Part shown: positions 53,959 to 62,915 of the stretch, piece after piece
Layout: each line of letters starts with the position of its first letter
How positions within the stretch are numbered: position 1 is the first letter of the stretch
Assembly (NCBI GenBank): GCA_009693235.1
Contig: SHXR01000010.1
Span: 1 to 64,000, forward strand
From: Betaproteobacteria bacterium
GTDB taxonomy: Bacteria; Pseudomonadota; Gammaproteobacteria; Burkholderiales; SG8-39
Direction of reading: 5' to 3'
Length of the DNA stretch: 64,000 nt
Position numbers and translations under genes: made by a program
Notes under the pieces: generated by a model
Databases searched by the model: none
Seen by the model: the letters and a program-made list of their open reading frames with translations, nothing else
What the model was told of the DNA's origin: nothing

Positions 53959-55188
53959 ATGTTGAACGTGATTCGTACCATCTTGATAGCCGGCACGGCC
54001 ATGCTATTTGCAGCGGGCGGCCCGGTCGTCGCGCAACAAAAAGGTGCTCCGATCAAGCTTGGCTTGATCGACATCTACAGCGGCGGGTTTGCCTTTATCG
54101 CCGATACCATCCGCACCGGCTTTCAGATCGCCATCGACGAAGCCAATGCCGCCGGAGGCTTGAATGGCCGCCAATTCCAATTGGTCACGGCCGACATGGG
54201 CCCCAGCGTTGAAAAGGCGGTCACCGAAGGCCGGCGCATGATTCTCGAGGAGAAAATCAAATTCGTCACGGTCGGCATCCATAGCGGCGCAGCGGTGGCA
54301 GTGGGCAATCTTGGCAAAGAGCATAAGGCGCTCATCGTCGGCGGCTTTGCCACCACCAAGCGTCTCACTGCCGAAGCCGGTCATCCCTACGTCGCGCGCG
54401 CGAATCTGTCGACGGTGGAAATCGGACGTGTGATGGCCGAACGTCTGAAGACCATGCCTGATATCAAGCGGGTGTCGCTGATCTCGCCTGACTATGAATA
54501 TGGCCAGCATTTCGCGGCTGATTTTGTGACGGCGATCAAAGTCACCCGACCCGATATCATCATCGTTCGCCAGGAATGGCCGAAGCTAGGCGCCGCTGAC
54601 TTCGGTGCACACGTTACCGCCTTGCAGGCGCAACCCACCGACATGATCGTGGCCGGTGTATTTGGCGCCGACCTCGTCAATTTTCTGAAAGCAGGCCGTG
54701 ACTTTGGTTTGTTGAAAGGCAAGATGCAGCTCTTCATCCATGGCGCCGATCTCGCGAAGCTCGGGGCGATGAAGGATTCCCTGCCGGAAGGCACGCTGAC
54801 GACGGTGTGGTATCCGTTCTACGCGATCGACAATCCGCGCTCCAAAGCGTTTGCCGCGGAAGTGGAAAAGCGGATGAAGACCTACGCGACCGGACCGGCA
54901 CCGGTCGGCTATACCGCGGGCCGCATGATCATCGAAGCGATCAAGAAAGCGGGCAGCGATGATGTCGATAAGGTCCGCGACCAATTGGGTAACGTGCAGT
55001 TCGAAGGCCCCACCGGCCTCATCAAGGTCCGTGGTTGCGACAACACCGCGCTCTACAACTTTTACGTCGGCAACATCAAACGCGACGCAAAATTCCCAGA
55101 TGGCATCGGCGTCGAGAACGTCAAGACCTTCAATACCGAAAGCGTGGTGCGCTCCTGCGTCGAGATCCTGCGGGTGCGAGGCGGCTAG
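53959..55188 (+). CDS. Branched-chain-type ABC transporter substrate-binding protein
   Basis: Periplasmic binding protein of 409 residues with a signal peptide (TILIAGTAMLFAAGGPVVAQ). The mature region begins KLGLIDIYSGGFAFIADTI and follows the Leu/Ile/Val-binding fold (FQIAIDEANAAGGLNGR; SLISPDYEYGQ). AAAAGGAG precedes the ATG at 53959. Such proteins in betaproteobacteria often bind aromatic or short-chain organic acids rather than amino acids. Divergent from tonB; livF is 21 bp downstream. Confidence 0.92.
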   Translation: MLNVIRTILIAGTAMLFAAGGPVVAQQKGAPIKLGLIDIYSGGFAFIADTIRTGFQIAIDEANAAGGLNGRQFQLVTADMGPSVEKAVTEGRRMILEEKIKFVTVGIHSGAAVAVGNLGKEHKALIVGGFATTKRLTAEAGHPYVARANLSTVEIGRVMAERLKTMPDIKRVSLISPDYEYGQHFAADFVTAIKVTRPDIIIVRQEWPKLGAADFGAHVTALQAQPTDMIVAGVFGADLVNFLKAGRDFGLLKGKMQLFIHGADLAKLGAMKDSLPEGTLTTVWYPFYAIDNPRSKAFAAEVEKRMKTYATGPAPVGYTAGRMIIEAIKKAGSDDVDKVRDQLGNVQFEGPTGLIKVRGCDNTALYNFYVGNIKRDAKFPDGIGVENVKTFNTESVVRSCVEILRVRGG

Positions 55189-55209
55189 GTCCAAGCTTCA
55201 TCGCTTGAC

Positions 55210-55923
55210 GTGCCGCTCCTCGACATCCGCAATCTCGCGACCGCCTATGGCGCGAGTCAAGTGCTGTTTGGCATCTCCCTCAGCGTTGAAGCGGGTGAGG
55301 TGGTTGCATTGCTTGGGCGTAATGGTGCCGGTAAGACCACCACTTTATCGAGCGTGATGGGGCTGGTACCGCCTCGGAGCGGCAGTATTCAATTTCAAGG
55401 CAAGGAGATGTTCGGCGCCGAGCCTTTTGAGGCCTGCAGGCTGGGGCTTGGATTCGTGGCCGAGGATTGTCGTTTGTTCACCGGCCTTTCCGTCGCCGAG
55501 AATTTCGAAGCGGCGCGTATGGCGCCACGGAATGGCGCCGTACGATTGCCTTGGGATGTCCGGCGTATCGTTGGACTATTTCCCGATGTACGCACCTTCC
55601 TCGAGCGGCGCGCCGGAGCGCTGTCAGGCGGGCAGCAACGGATGGTTGCGATCGCGCGCACGCTGATGGGGAATCCTGATCTATTGCTGCTCGATGAGCC
55701 GTCGGAAGGCCTTGCGCCGCTCGTCGTCGAGGCGCTGTTGAAATGCTTGAAGACGCTGAAGGCGTCCGGGGCGACCGTGCTCATCTCGGAGCAGAACCTG
55801 CGCTTCGCGATGGAACTTGCCGATCGCGTGTACATCATCGAGAAGGGCGAAATTCGCTATCACGGCACACCGGCGGAACTCGCCGCGCGGCCGGAGATCA
55901 GGCAGCAATATTTAATGGTCTGA
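55210..55923 (+). CDS. livF: Branched-chain-type ABC transporter ATP-binding protein LivF
   Basis: Second ATPase of the Liv-type importer, 237 residues, starting with GTG at 55210. GRNGAGKTTTLSSVMGL, the LSGGQQRMVAIARTLM signature and LLLLDEPSEGLAPL are intact; the last is the typical LivF motif. It completes the transporter with livHMG on the other strand. The acyl-CoA synthetase gene begins 13 bp downstream. Confidence 0.94.
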   Translation: MPLLDIRNLATAYGASQVLFGISLSVEAGEVVALLGRNGAGKTTTLSSVMGLVPPRSGSIQFQGKEMFGAEPFEACRLGLGFVAEDCRLFTGLSVAENFEAARMAPRNGAVRLPWDVRRIVGLFPDVRTFLERRAGALSGGQQRMVAIARTLMGNPDLLLLDEPSEGLAPLVVEALLKCLKTLKASGATVLISEQNLRFAMELADRVYIIEKGEIRYHGTPAELAARPEIRQQYLMV

Positions 55924-55936
55924 AGGGTTATTGCAT

Positions 55937-57481
55937 ATGAATTTGGCAGCAACGCTGACACAGGCCGCGGCGAAGTGGCCGAACAAAGAGGGCCTCGTCT
56001 TCGAAGGCCGGCGCTGGACCTTTGCGCAATGGAACCGTGCGGCGAACAAGGCGGCCCATGCGTTTGCCGCCCATGGCGTGAAGAAGGGCGATCGGGTTGC
56101 GATTCTCACCTGGAATCTGCCGGAACAGGTCATCGCTTTCTATGGGTTGATGAAGATCGGCGCGGTGCCGGTGCCGATCAACTACCGACTTGCCGCGAAC
56201 GAAATAAAATACATCGTCGATGACAGTGGTGCGCGCCTACTGATGTTTGAGGAGGTGTTGCGGGACAAAGTGGCGCCAATTGCGGGGAAGCTCGCTGTGG
56301 AGGCCTTGCTCTATGTGGGGGATCGCCCACAGGGTCGTGAGATGCCGTTCGACCGTTTCATCGCCCTGGGCGCGGAGACGGAGCCCGCGGCCGATGTTGG
56401 TTACGATGACGCGGCGTTTATTATGTACACATCGGGAACCACCGGCAAACCGAAGGGCGTGGTCCGCACCCATCTGCAGGAGTTGATGGGAAGCATGATC
56501 ATGGCGCTCGAATGCGGGTTTCGGCATGACGATGTGATTCTCAACAACAAGCCGCTTTTTCATATTGCGCAATTGCAGCTGCAATTCCTGCCGTTCGTGC
56601 AGATCGGCGGCAAGAATGTGCTGACCCGCGGTTTCGATGTGCATGAGACCTTGTCGTTGGTCGGCGCAGAAAAAATCACTTGCCTGCACGGCGTGCCGAC
56701 GCAGATGGTGATGATGGTGCAAGCGGATTTGTCGCAATACGATCTACGGTCGCTGCGTTGTGGGTTCTTTGGCGGCCAGACCCTCGCCGATGATGTCACC
56801 AGGAAATGCATGGCTCTCTTCCCCGATTACTTCGGCAACGTTTATGGCTCCACCGAAGCCTTGGCGGTGACAACCTGCGATTACCGCAAGTATCCGAATA
56901 AACTCGGCAGCGTAGGCAAGGCCGCCATCAATATGGATGTGCGGATCGTCAATGCCGATTCCGGCGATCCGAATACGATCTGCAAACCGGGCGAGATCGG
57001 GCAACTCATTGCGCGTGGCCCGAGTCTCTTGAAGGAGTACTTTCGCCTACCGGAGCGTACGGCGGCAGCCTTTCGTGAAGGTTGGTTCTACTCAGGCGAT
57101 GCGGCGTTCACCGATGACGAAGGCTTTATCACCGTCATGGGCCGCATGGATCACACCATCAAAAGTGGCGGCGAGAACATTCATCCATCGGAGGTGGAGA
57201 ACGTCTTATTCGAGCACCCCGGTATTGCCAACGCCGCAGCTGTGGGTCTGCCAAGCAAGCGCTGGGGCCAAGTGGTGGTCGCAGCGATCATCAAGAAGGA
57301 TCCAAACCTGGATGCGGCGACGCTCGACCAATTCTGTCGTGATAGCCCGAACCTGGCGGACTTCAAACGGCCGCGGCACTATTTCTTCGTCGATGAGATT
57401 CCTTCGAACCCGACCGGCAAAGTGGAGCGCGGAAAATTGAAAGATCGGCTGATGGTGATGATGAAGGAGCCGCTGGAGTAA
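55937..57481 (+). CDS. AMP-forming acyl-CoA synthetase
   Basis: 514-residue acid-CoA ligase. P-loop YTSGTTGKPKGVVRTH, the GSTEALAVT adenine-binding motif, YSGDAAFTDDEGFITVMGR and the catalytic Lys in PSNPTGKVERGKL are visible and uninterrupted. The ATG at 55937 is used; a TTG at 55931 is in frame but lacks support. Its place directly behind livF suggests that it activates the imported acid. Confidence 0.93.
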   Translation: MNLAATLTQAAAKWPNKEGLVFEGRRWTFAQWNRAANKAAHAFAAHGVKKGDRVAILTWNLPEQVIAFYGLMKIGAVPVPINYRLAANEIKYIVDDSGARLLMFEEVLRDKVAPIAGKLAVEALLYVGDRPQGREMPFDRFIALGAETEPAADVGYDDAAFIMYTSGTTGKPKGVVRTHLQELMGSMIMALECGFRHDDVILNNKPLFHIAQLQLQFLPFVQIGGKNVLTRGFDVHETLSLVGAEKITCLHGVPTQMVMMVQADLSQYDLRSLRCGFFGGQTLADDVTRKCMALFPDYFGNVYGSTEALAVTTCDYRKYPNKLGSVGKAAINMDVRIVNADSGDPNTICKPGEIGQLIARGPSLLKEYFRLPERTAAAFREGWFYSGDAAFTDDEGFITVMGRMDHTIKSGGENIHPSEVENVLFEHPGIANAAAVGLPSKRWGQVVVAAIIKKDPNLDAATLDQFCRDSPNLADFKRPRHYFFVDEIPSNPTGKVERGKLKDRLMVMMKEPLE

Positions 57482-57514
57482 GGATTTCAATCTATCTCAT
57501 TCTGGAATCGCAAG

Positions 57515-57594
57515 GGACGCAATGAAAAGCGACATTGCCAATCAGTTGTATCTAATTTGCGAACGTGACTAGCAATGAAAGTCGCTTTGCGTCC
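57515..57594. repeat. Imperfect inverted repeat downstream of the acyl-CoA synthetase
   Basis: GGACGCAATGAAAAGCGAC (57515-57533) is nearly complementary to GTCGCTTTGCGTCC (57581-57594), with a 4-nt bulge, across a 47-nt loop. It lies in the 155-bp gap before the LLM gene. It could be a transcript-stabilising hairpin or the footprint of a small mobile element. Confidence 0.6.
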
Positions 57595-57636
57595 TTTGCG
57601 GTTCAATCTAAATAGTCAGTAAGCAGGAGGAAGCGA

Positions 57637-58641
57637 GTGCGCCTTGGCTACGTAACCCCGTTCAGTCTCCCCGAGCACAGGCGTGTAACACTCGATTACG
57701 CCCGTATTGCCGAGGAGGGCGGCTATGAAGCCGTGTGGGTACCCGAAGCCTGGAGTTCCGATGCATTCACATTGCTCGGTGCAATCGCGAGCCACACTTC
57801 ACGATTGCAGCTCGCGACCGGCATCGTTAATATTTTTTCGCGCACGCCTTCGCTTCTCGCACAGACGTTTGCGACGCTGGATGAAATGTCGAATGGCCGC
57901 GCCATCGTGGGCCTGGGTACCAGTGGGCAACAGGTCGTTGAGCGCTGGCATGGCGTCCCATTCGACCGGCCGTTGCGCCGTATGCGTGAGGTGGTCGACA
58001 TTCTGCGTCTGGCGTTCTCGGGACAGCGCGTCGACTATGAAGGCGAATTCTTCAAGCTTTCAGGCTTCACCATGTTGATCAAGCCGGTCCGCGAACGGAT
58101 GCCGATTTATCTCGCGACCTTCAAACCGCAGTCGTTACGCATGACGGGCGAGATTGCCAATGGCTGGCTGCCAACGCATCTTTCGCTGGCGCACCTCCCG
58201 GCGATGCGGGCGGATCTCGCGGCAGGCGAAGCGAAGGCCGGCCGCTCAGTAGGCAGTGTGGATCTCGCGGCGCAGACCCTCACCGCAGTTAGCGACAATG
58301 GTGATGAGGCGCGCCTGCATTGCGCACAACATCTCGCCTATTACGTGGGCGGCATGGGCACGTATTACCATGAATTGATGCACGCCTACGGTTATGGCGA
58401 AGAGGCCGATCGTATTCAGTCGCGCTGGAAGGCGAAGGATCGCGAGGGAGCCGCGCGACAGGTCAGCCGCGCGATGTTGGATGCCCTGGTCATTGCCGGC
58501 ACACGCGACGAGTGCCTTGAAGCGATCGCCAAGCGAAAAGCGGCCGGGATCGAGCACATCGTGATTTTTCCGCCACATGGTGCGTCGGTCGCGGAAGTAA
58601 CAAGAACGATGACGGCCCTCGCGCCGGCAGCGCTTTCGTAA
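57637..58641 (+). CDS. LLM class flavin-dependent oxidoreductase
   Basis: 334-residue luciferase-like monooxygenase fold. It opens MRLGYVTPFSLPEHRRVTLD, with EAVWVPEAWSSDAFTLLG, the ATGIVNIFSRTPSLLAQ strand and LGTSGQQVVERWHGV. GTG start at 57637 with AGGAGG ideally placed. Members use F420 or FMN; which one cannot be told from the sequence. Its neighbours suggest a role in degrading the compound taken up by the adjacent transporter. Confidence 0.9.
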   Translation: MRLGYVTPFSLPEHRRVTLDYARIAEEGGYEAVWVPEAWSSDAFTLLGAIASHTSRLQLATGIVNIFSRTPSLLAQTFATLDEMSNGRAIVGLGTSGQQVVERWHGVPFDRPLRRMREVVDILRLAFSGQRVDYEGEFFKLSGFTMLIKPVRERMPIYLATFKPQSLRMTGEIANGWLPTHLSLAHLPAMRADLAAGEAKAGRSVGSVDLAAQTLTAVSDNGDEARLHCAQHLAYYVGGMGTYYHELMHAYGYGEEADRIQSRWKAKDREGAARQVSRAMLDALVIAGTRDECLEAIAKRKAAGIEHIVIFPPHGASVAEVTRTMTALAPAALS

Positions 58642-58733
58642 TGGCCGCGTAGCCATTCGTGCAAGGACGCGCCGGAGTATATTGCAGTCAAACGCCAGAT
58701 AGCGCACCCGGTATCAACCAAGGGAGCAACCCA

Positions 58734-59954
58734 ATGTCTTATCGTGACGCACTCAACATCCATGAACTGCAAGCGATGGCCAAGCGCCGTCTGCCCAATG
58801 GGGTCTACGGCTTTGTGGCGGGTGGTGTCGAGGATGATCACTCGCTGAGAAACAATCGCAACGTGTTTGAACGCATTCGGTTTCGCCCGCGTTCGCCGGT
58901 CGATGTGTCAAAGCGCTCGCAGGAAGTGGAGATCTTCGGCCGCAAGTTCGCTTGTCCGTTTGGCGTTGCGCCGATGGGCATTGCAGGCATGTTCCAATTT
59001 GACGCAGATCTCCAATTGGCGCGGGCCGCAGCGCGCATGCAAGTGCCGTTTACCCTCAGCAATATGTCCACGATTCCAATGGAGACGGTGGCCCAATCGG
59101 GTGGGCATGCGCGTTGGCTGCAAGCTTATATGGCCAATAATCGCGAGCAAGGTGCGAAATTTTCGCAGCGCGCGAGCGCGGCAGGTTATGAATTGCTGAT
59201 GATCACCACCGATGTTCCGGTGCAAGGCAATCGCGAAAACAATTTTCGTAACGGCTTCACCTTGCCGCTTGAAATAGGACCCCGGTTAATCTTCGAAGGC
59301 ATCACGCATCCGCGCTGGTCAACGACCGTCTTTGCACGCACGCTCATGAAGTACGGTGTACCGCGTCTTGAAAACACCGATCGTGCCGATCGCCCCACCA
59401 TTCTCAAGCAGCAGGAGAAAGACGTGCGTGGCCGGCGTGATTCGGTCGACTGGGAGTTCATCCGCTTCATGCGCGATCAATGGAAAAAGCCGCTGCTGGT
59501 CAAAGGCATTCTGCATCCTGCCGATGCCGAACTAGCGGTGCGCTACGGTTTGGATGGGGTCATCGTGTCGAATCACGGCGGCCGCCAACTGGATGGTTCG
59601 GTGTCGCCGATCGAGGTGTTGCCGGAGATTCGCGCAGCCGTCGGCAAGAAACTGAAGCTTGTCATGGACAGTGGGATTCGGCGCGGTACCGACATCATCA
59701 AGGCGCTCGCGCTCGGCGCCGATTTCATCCTGTGCGGTCGCGCCGCGATGTTCGGCGTCGCAGTGGGCGGTGCAGACGGCGCGGCGCATGCGCTGCAGTT
59801 ATTGAAGGCCGAGGTGGATCGCGACCTCGCGCAACTGGGCTGCCCCTCCATTGCGGAATTGAATCTGGATTTTCTCGATACACGCGATCTGTTCTATGGA
59901 CACACATGGGCAACGGAGTCGCAGGCGGCGAAGCCTTTGAAGGCGGTGGTTTAA
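58734..59954 (+). CDS. FMN-dependent alpha-hydroxy acid oxidase/dehydrogenase
   Basis: TIM-barrel flavoenzyme of 406 residues oxidising 2-hydroxy acids such as lactate, glycolate or mandelate. GFVAGGVEDDHSLRNN, the FGVAPMGIAGMFQFDAD block, ITTDVPVQGNRENNFRNGF, the catalytic His in SNHGGRQLDG and MDSGIRRGTDIIKALALGA match the family. AAGGGAG precedes the ATG at 58734. The amidase gene follows after 3 bp. Confidence 0.93.
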   Translation: MSYRDALNIHELQAMAKRRLPNGVYGFVAGGVEDDHSLRNNRNVFERIRFRPRSPVDVSKRSQEVEIFGRKFACPFGVAPMGIAGMFQFDADLQLARAAARMQVPFTLSNMSTIPMETVAQSGGHARWLQAYMANNREQGAKFSQRASAAGYELLMITTDVPVQGNRENNFRNGFTLPLEIGPRLIFEGITHPRWSTTVFARTLMKYGVPRLENTDRADRPTILKQQEKDVRGRRDSVDWEFIRFMRDQWKKPLLVKGILHPADAELAVRYGLDGVIVSNHGGRQLDGSVSPIEVLPEIRAAVGKKLKLVMDSGIRRGTDIIKALALGADFILCGRAAMFGVAVGGADGAAHALQLLKAEVDRDLAQLGCPSIAELNLDFLDTRDLFYGHTWATESQAAKPLKAVV

Positions 59955-59957
59955 TCG

Positions 59958-61241
59958 ATGACTGGTCTCAATTCGCTTGGCGCCTTGGATGCCGCAAGAA
60001 AAATCGCCCGGCGTGAGATTCGCTCTGAAGATCTGGTGCGCGCTTGCCTGGAGCGAATTCGCGAGCGAGATGCAGAGGTCGGGGCATGGGTGTCGCTGGA
60101 TGCAGAAGGCGCGTTGCAGGCCGCGCGCGAATGCGATCGCAATACGGTGGGTGGGCCCTTGCATGGGGTGCCGATCGGGGTCAAAGACATCATCGACACC
60201 GCCAACTTGCCGACCGAGTTCAATTCGCCGATCTATCGCGGCCACCAACCGCGTACTGATGCGAGTTGCGTGGCGATTGCAAAGAATGCGGGCGCGATTG
60301 TGCTCGGTAAGACGGTGACCACGGAATTCGCCTTTACGCATCCTGGGAAGACCCGCAATCCGCACCATCTCGCATACAGCCCCGGCGGATCATCGAGCGG
60401 TTCAGCGGCGGCAGTGGCTGATCGTATGGTGCCGCTCACAATCGGCACGCAAACGGGTGGATCGGTGATTCGCCCAGGTGCATTTTGCGGGGTCGTCGCG
60501 ATCAAACCAAGCTTTAACACGATCAATCGTGCCGGGGTGAAGTCGCAATCGGAATCACTCGACACCGTTGGCGTGTTTGGACGTTCGATCGAGGATGCGG
60601 GGCTGTTCCTCCATGCGTTGTCGGGGGTGCCTGCACCTGATTTCACGCCTTTGCAGTTCCTCACGCCTACGATCGGCATTTGTCGTACACCGCATTGGGA
60701 TCGGGCCGATAAGGCGATGCAAGATCGCCTTGAAGAGGTAGTCACTGCCCTCGCACGAGCAGGCGCCGTGATCTCCAACTATGCGCTCGACCGTTCATTC
60801 GAACACGTCTATGCCGATCAGGAAGTCACCCAGATGTACGAAGCGGTGCGCGCGTTTGCCTGCGAGTATTCGGTGCATCGATCGTTGGTGTCTGGCACGC
60901 TCCTTGCGCGTCTGGATGCGGCCGTCCACCACACCCGGGAGCGCTACAACATCGCGCAGCAGCGCGCGGCCGGTTATCGCGCGCGGATCGCGGCGGATTT
61001 TGACGCGTTCGACGCGCTGCTTACAATCTCGGCGCCAGGCGAAGCACCGCATGGCATTGCCACCACGGGAAACGCCGAGTTCAATCGGATCTGGACGTTG
61101 TTCGGCACGCCATGCGTGAACGTGCCGGCGGGCGTTGGTCCAAACGGATTGCCCTTGGGCGTGCAGGTCGTGGGGCCATACGGTGCGGACAATCGCACGA
61201 TGATGATTGCCGAGTGGGTGCGACGGACCCTAGACGTGTAA
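59958..61241 (+). CDS. Amidase signature family hydrolase
   Basis: 427-residue amidase. The Ser-cisSer-Lys triad is recognisable: Lys in PIGVKDIIDT, the Ser/Gly-rich YSPGGSSSGSAAAVAD and the nucleophile region TIGTQTGGSVIRPGAFCG. It would hydrolyse an amide to an acid plus ammonia, which fits a pathway together with the upstream oxidase. ATG at 59958, coupled to the previous gene. The substrate is unknown. Confidence 0.93.
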   Translation: MTGLNSLGALDAARKIARREIRSEDLVRACLERIRERDAEVGAWVSLDAEGALQAARECDRNTVGGPLHGVPIGVKDIIDTANLPTEFNSPIYRGHQPRTDASCVAIAKNAGAIVLGKTVTTEFAFTHPGKTRNPHHLAYSPGGSSSGSAAAVADRMVPLTIGTQTGGSVIRPGAFCGVVAIKPSFNTINRAGVKSQSESLDTVGVFGRSIEDAGLFLHALSGVPAPDFTPLQFLTPTIGICRTPHWDRADKAMQDRLEEVVTALARAGAVISNYALDRSFEHVYADQEVTQMYEAVRAFACEYSVHRSLVSGTLLARLDAAVHHTRERYNIAQQRAAGYRARIAADFDAFDALLTISAPGEAPHGIATTGNAEFNRIWTLFGTPCVNVPAGVGPNGLPLGVQVVGPYGADNRTMMIAEWVRRTLDV

Positions 61242-61378
61242 GGGCGGTGGCGTCAGTGCGACGTAGTGTGATGTGCCGATCGGCGATCGTGATGGCCTGC
61301 GATACGATGCGTTGCCACAGCATTGCCATAATGGCGTCACTTTCTTCCTGTTTAATTGTCCATCATAAGGTTTAAACC

Positions 61379-61406
61379 ACCGGCTTTAGCCGGTCAGCTT
61401 TAGCTG
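61379..61406 (+). repeat. Two adjacent hairpins with identical TTTA loops (IS200/IS605-end-like)
   Basis: ACCGGC-TTTA-GCCGGT (61379-61394) is followed at once by CAGC-TTTA-GCTG (61395-61406). Such GGCTTTAGCC hairpins are typical of the subterminal ends of IS200/IS605-family elements. They stand 31 bp in front of a terC gene that lacks its 5' half, so they may mark the scar of an insertion and deletion. No transposase is encoded here. Confidence 0.55.
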
Positions 61407-61437
61407 CGAAAATGTGTCGTACCAAGGGAGGTGCGGC

Positions 61438-61761
61438 ATGGAATACAGGTACGGTATGGTCGATGAGGTGGCCGTCATGATTGCAGCGGTCGTAGTGTCC
61501 GTGCTGTTGATGATGATGTTTGCCAAGAAAATCGGCGATGTTGTATCGGCGCATCCGACGATCAAAATGCTGGCGCTCGCGTTCCTGATCGTGATCGGTG
61601 TGGTGTTGGTGGCCGACGGCTTCGATCACCATGTCCCGAAGGGCTATGTGTACTTCGCGATGGCGTTCGCGGTGGCGGTCGAGGCGCTCAACATCCGCCT
61701 GCGCAAGCGTCCAGGCAAGCCGGTGCAGTTAAATGAGCCGTATGCACGCGATAAGAAATAG
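61438..61761 (+). pseudogene. TerC family membrane protein, only the C-terminal part
   Basis: 107 residues matching the end of TerC proteins: VDEVAVMIAAVVVSVLLMM, SAHPTIKMLALAFLIVIGV and ADGFDHHVPKGYVYFAMAF, then a basic tail. The N-terminal half with the acidic helices thought to bind metal is absent, and nothing related lies upstream. AAGGGAGG sits at a good distance from the ATG at 61438, so the short protein may be translated. The sharp start of homology next to the IS-like hairpins suggests a deletion. No Mn-sensing yybP-ykoY leader is seen. Confidence 0.72.
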
Positions 61762-61954
61762 AACCCGGGCATACGCAGTACCCGAATCAATGTTCGCATC
61801 GTCGATCGATCGTGCGCTGGTGGCTGCACCTGCTTGGCACCGAACAAGGTGCCGGCGGCGAATGCGTGAAATCTTGGCGATCAGGCCGTGAGCGTCCCCG
61901 CGGGCTGAATCCGGCGCAACGACTCGATGCCCCGCGGCATCCATTGCGGCGGGA

Positions 61955-62380
61955 TCAATGCGGCAACCGCACCTCGGCTGTTGCCTCCGCCACCACGCGA
62001 TCACCATTCATCAAACGCTGTGCGACGCTCACAATATCGAAATCGCCATTGACGCGGATGCCGGTCACTTCGCCAACGGCCACCAGATGATCGCCCGCGA
62101 AGGCCATCGACTTGTATTTGAGAGCGAGTCTGCGAATGAATGCCTGTGAACCCGCCCAATCGATGATCGCCTTGGCGAACACCGCGCCGTATTCCTGCCC
62201 GTCGATAACAACATTAGGCAGTTTGACCGATCGCGCGTAGTCGAGGTCATAGTGCAGGCGATGCCAGTCCCAGGTCGCAGCACCATAGGCGACGAGATCG
62301 ACGGTCGTAAAGGTGCGCTCTTGCATGGGGAGCGACTCACCAACCTTCAATGTCGACGCGGACAAGGTGGGCGCGCTCAT
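61955..62380 (-). CDS. MaoC-like acyl dehydratase (C-terminal type)
   Basis: 141-residue hotdog-fold protein. The hydratase motif appears as TWDWHRLHYDLDYA, giving the Asp-His pair of MaoC enzymes, followed by NVVIDGQEYGAVFAKAI. Its ATG overlaps the stop of the FAS1-like gene (ATGA), so the two are made together; paired hotdog proteins of this kind form one hydratase. Probably acts on the CoA thioesters generated by neighbouring genes. Confidence 0.9.
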   Translation of the reverse strand: MSAPTLSASTLKVGESLPMQERTFTTVDLVAYGAATWDWHRLHYDLDYARSVKLPNVVIDGQEYGAVFAKAIIDWAGSQAFIRRLALKYKSMAFAGDHLVAVGEVTGIRVNGDFDIVSVAQRLMNGDRVVAEATAEVRLPH

Positions 62381-62886
62381 GCGTTTTCTCCCGCGGGCTG
62401 CAGGGGCTGATAGACGAGCGTCTCGCGATTGATTGCCAACAGCTCATTGCCGTCCGCCGTAAATCGGGCCACCGATTGCACGAATAGTTGCGTGCCACCG
62501 CGCGATGACGCTCGCTCCTCGATATTTTCGAGTGTCCACGCGGCGGAAATACGATCGGTGGGCAGGATCGGGCGAGTGAATTCGTAATCATTGCCCGCGC
62601 GGATCTGGCGACAGCCTTCGATCGGCAGATGCCACTCGTGTCCGAAATAGCCATCGACATTCGCCGGCCGGTGCGCGTATTGGCAGGTTTCCACGACCAG
62701 CGTCGGCGGTGCGATCACCGATGGATAACCCGCTTGGCGTGCGTAACCGTCATCAGAGTAAAGCGGGTTGTAGTCACGTAGGGCGAGCGCAAAATAGCGA
62801 ATCGAGGCGCGGCTTAATTCTTCGCAGGCAGGATAGGTAATGGTGCGGCCGATCCAGGCTTTGAGTTCGTCGGTGAGAAGAGACAT
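62377..62886 (-). CDS. FAS1-like dehydratase (MaoC N-terminal type)
   Basis: 169-residue hotdog-fold partner of the MaoC-like protein. It opens MSLLTDELKAWIGRTITYPA, with the dehydratase region IRYFALALRDYNPLYSDDGYAR (given in part) and VIAPPTLVVETCQY. The ATG at 62886 is where homology starts; the frame is open upstream to 62979, inside the RidA gene. Together the two probably hydrate an enoyl-CoA. Follows the RidA gene after about 30 bp. Confidence 0.9.
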   Translation of the reverse strand: MSLLTDELKAWIGRTITYPACEELSRASIRYFALALRDYNPLYSDDGYARQAGYPSVIAPPTLVVETCQYAHRPANVDGYFGHEWHLPIEGCRQIRAGNDYEFTRPILPTDRISAAWTLENIEERASSRGGTQLFVQSVARFTADGNELLAINRETLVYQPLQPAGENA

Positions 62887-62915
62887 GAAGAATGGTGGGT
62901 CAAGTGGGCTGCAAG

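Noticed and set aside
61242-61437. A yybP-ykoY manganese riboswitch in front of the TerC fragment
   Set aside because: The conserved internal-loop sequences are not visible; only IS-like hairpins are present.
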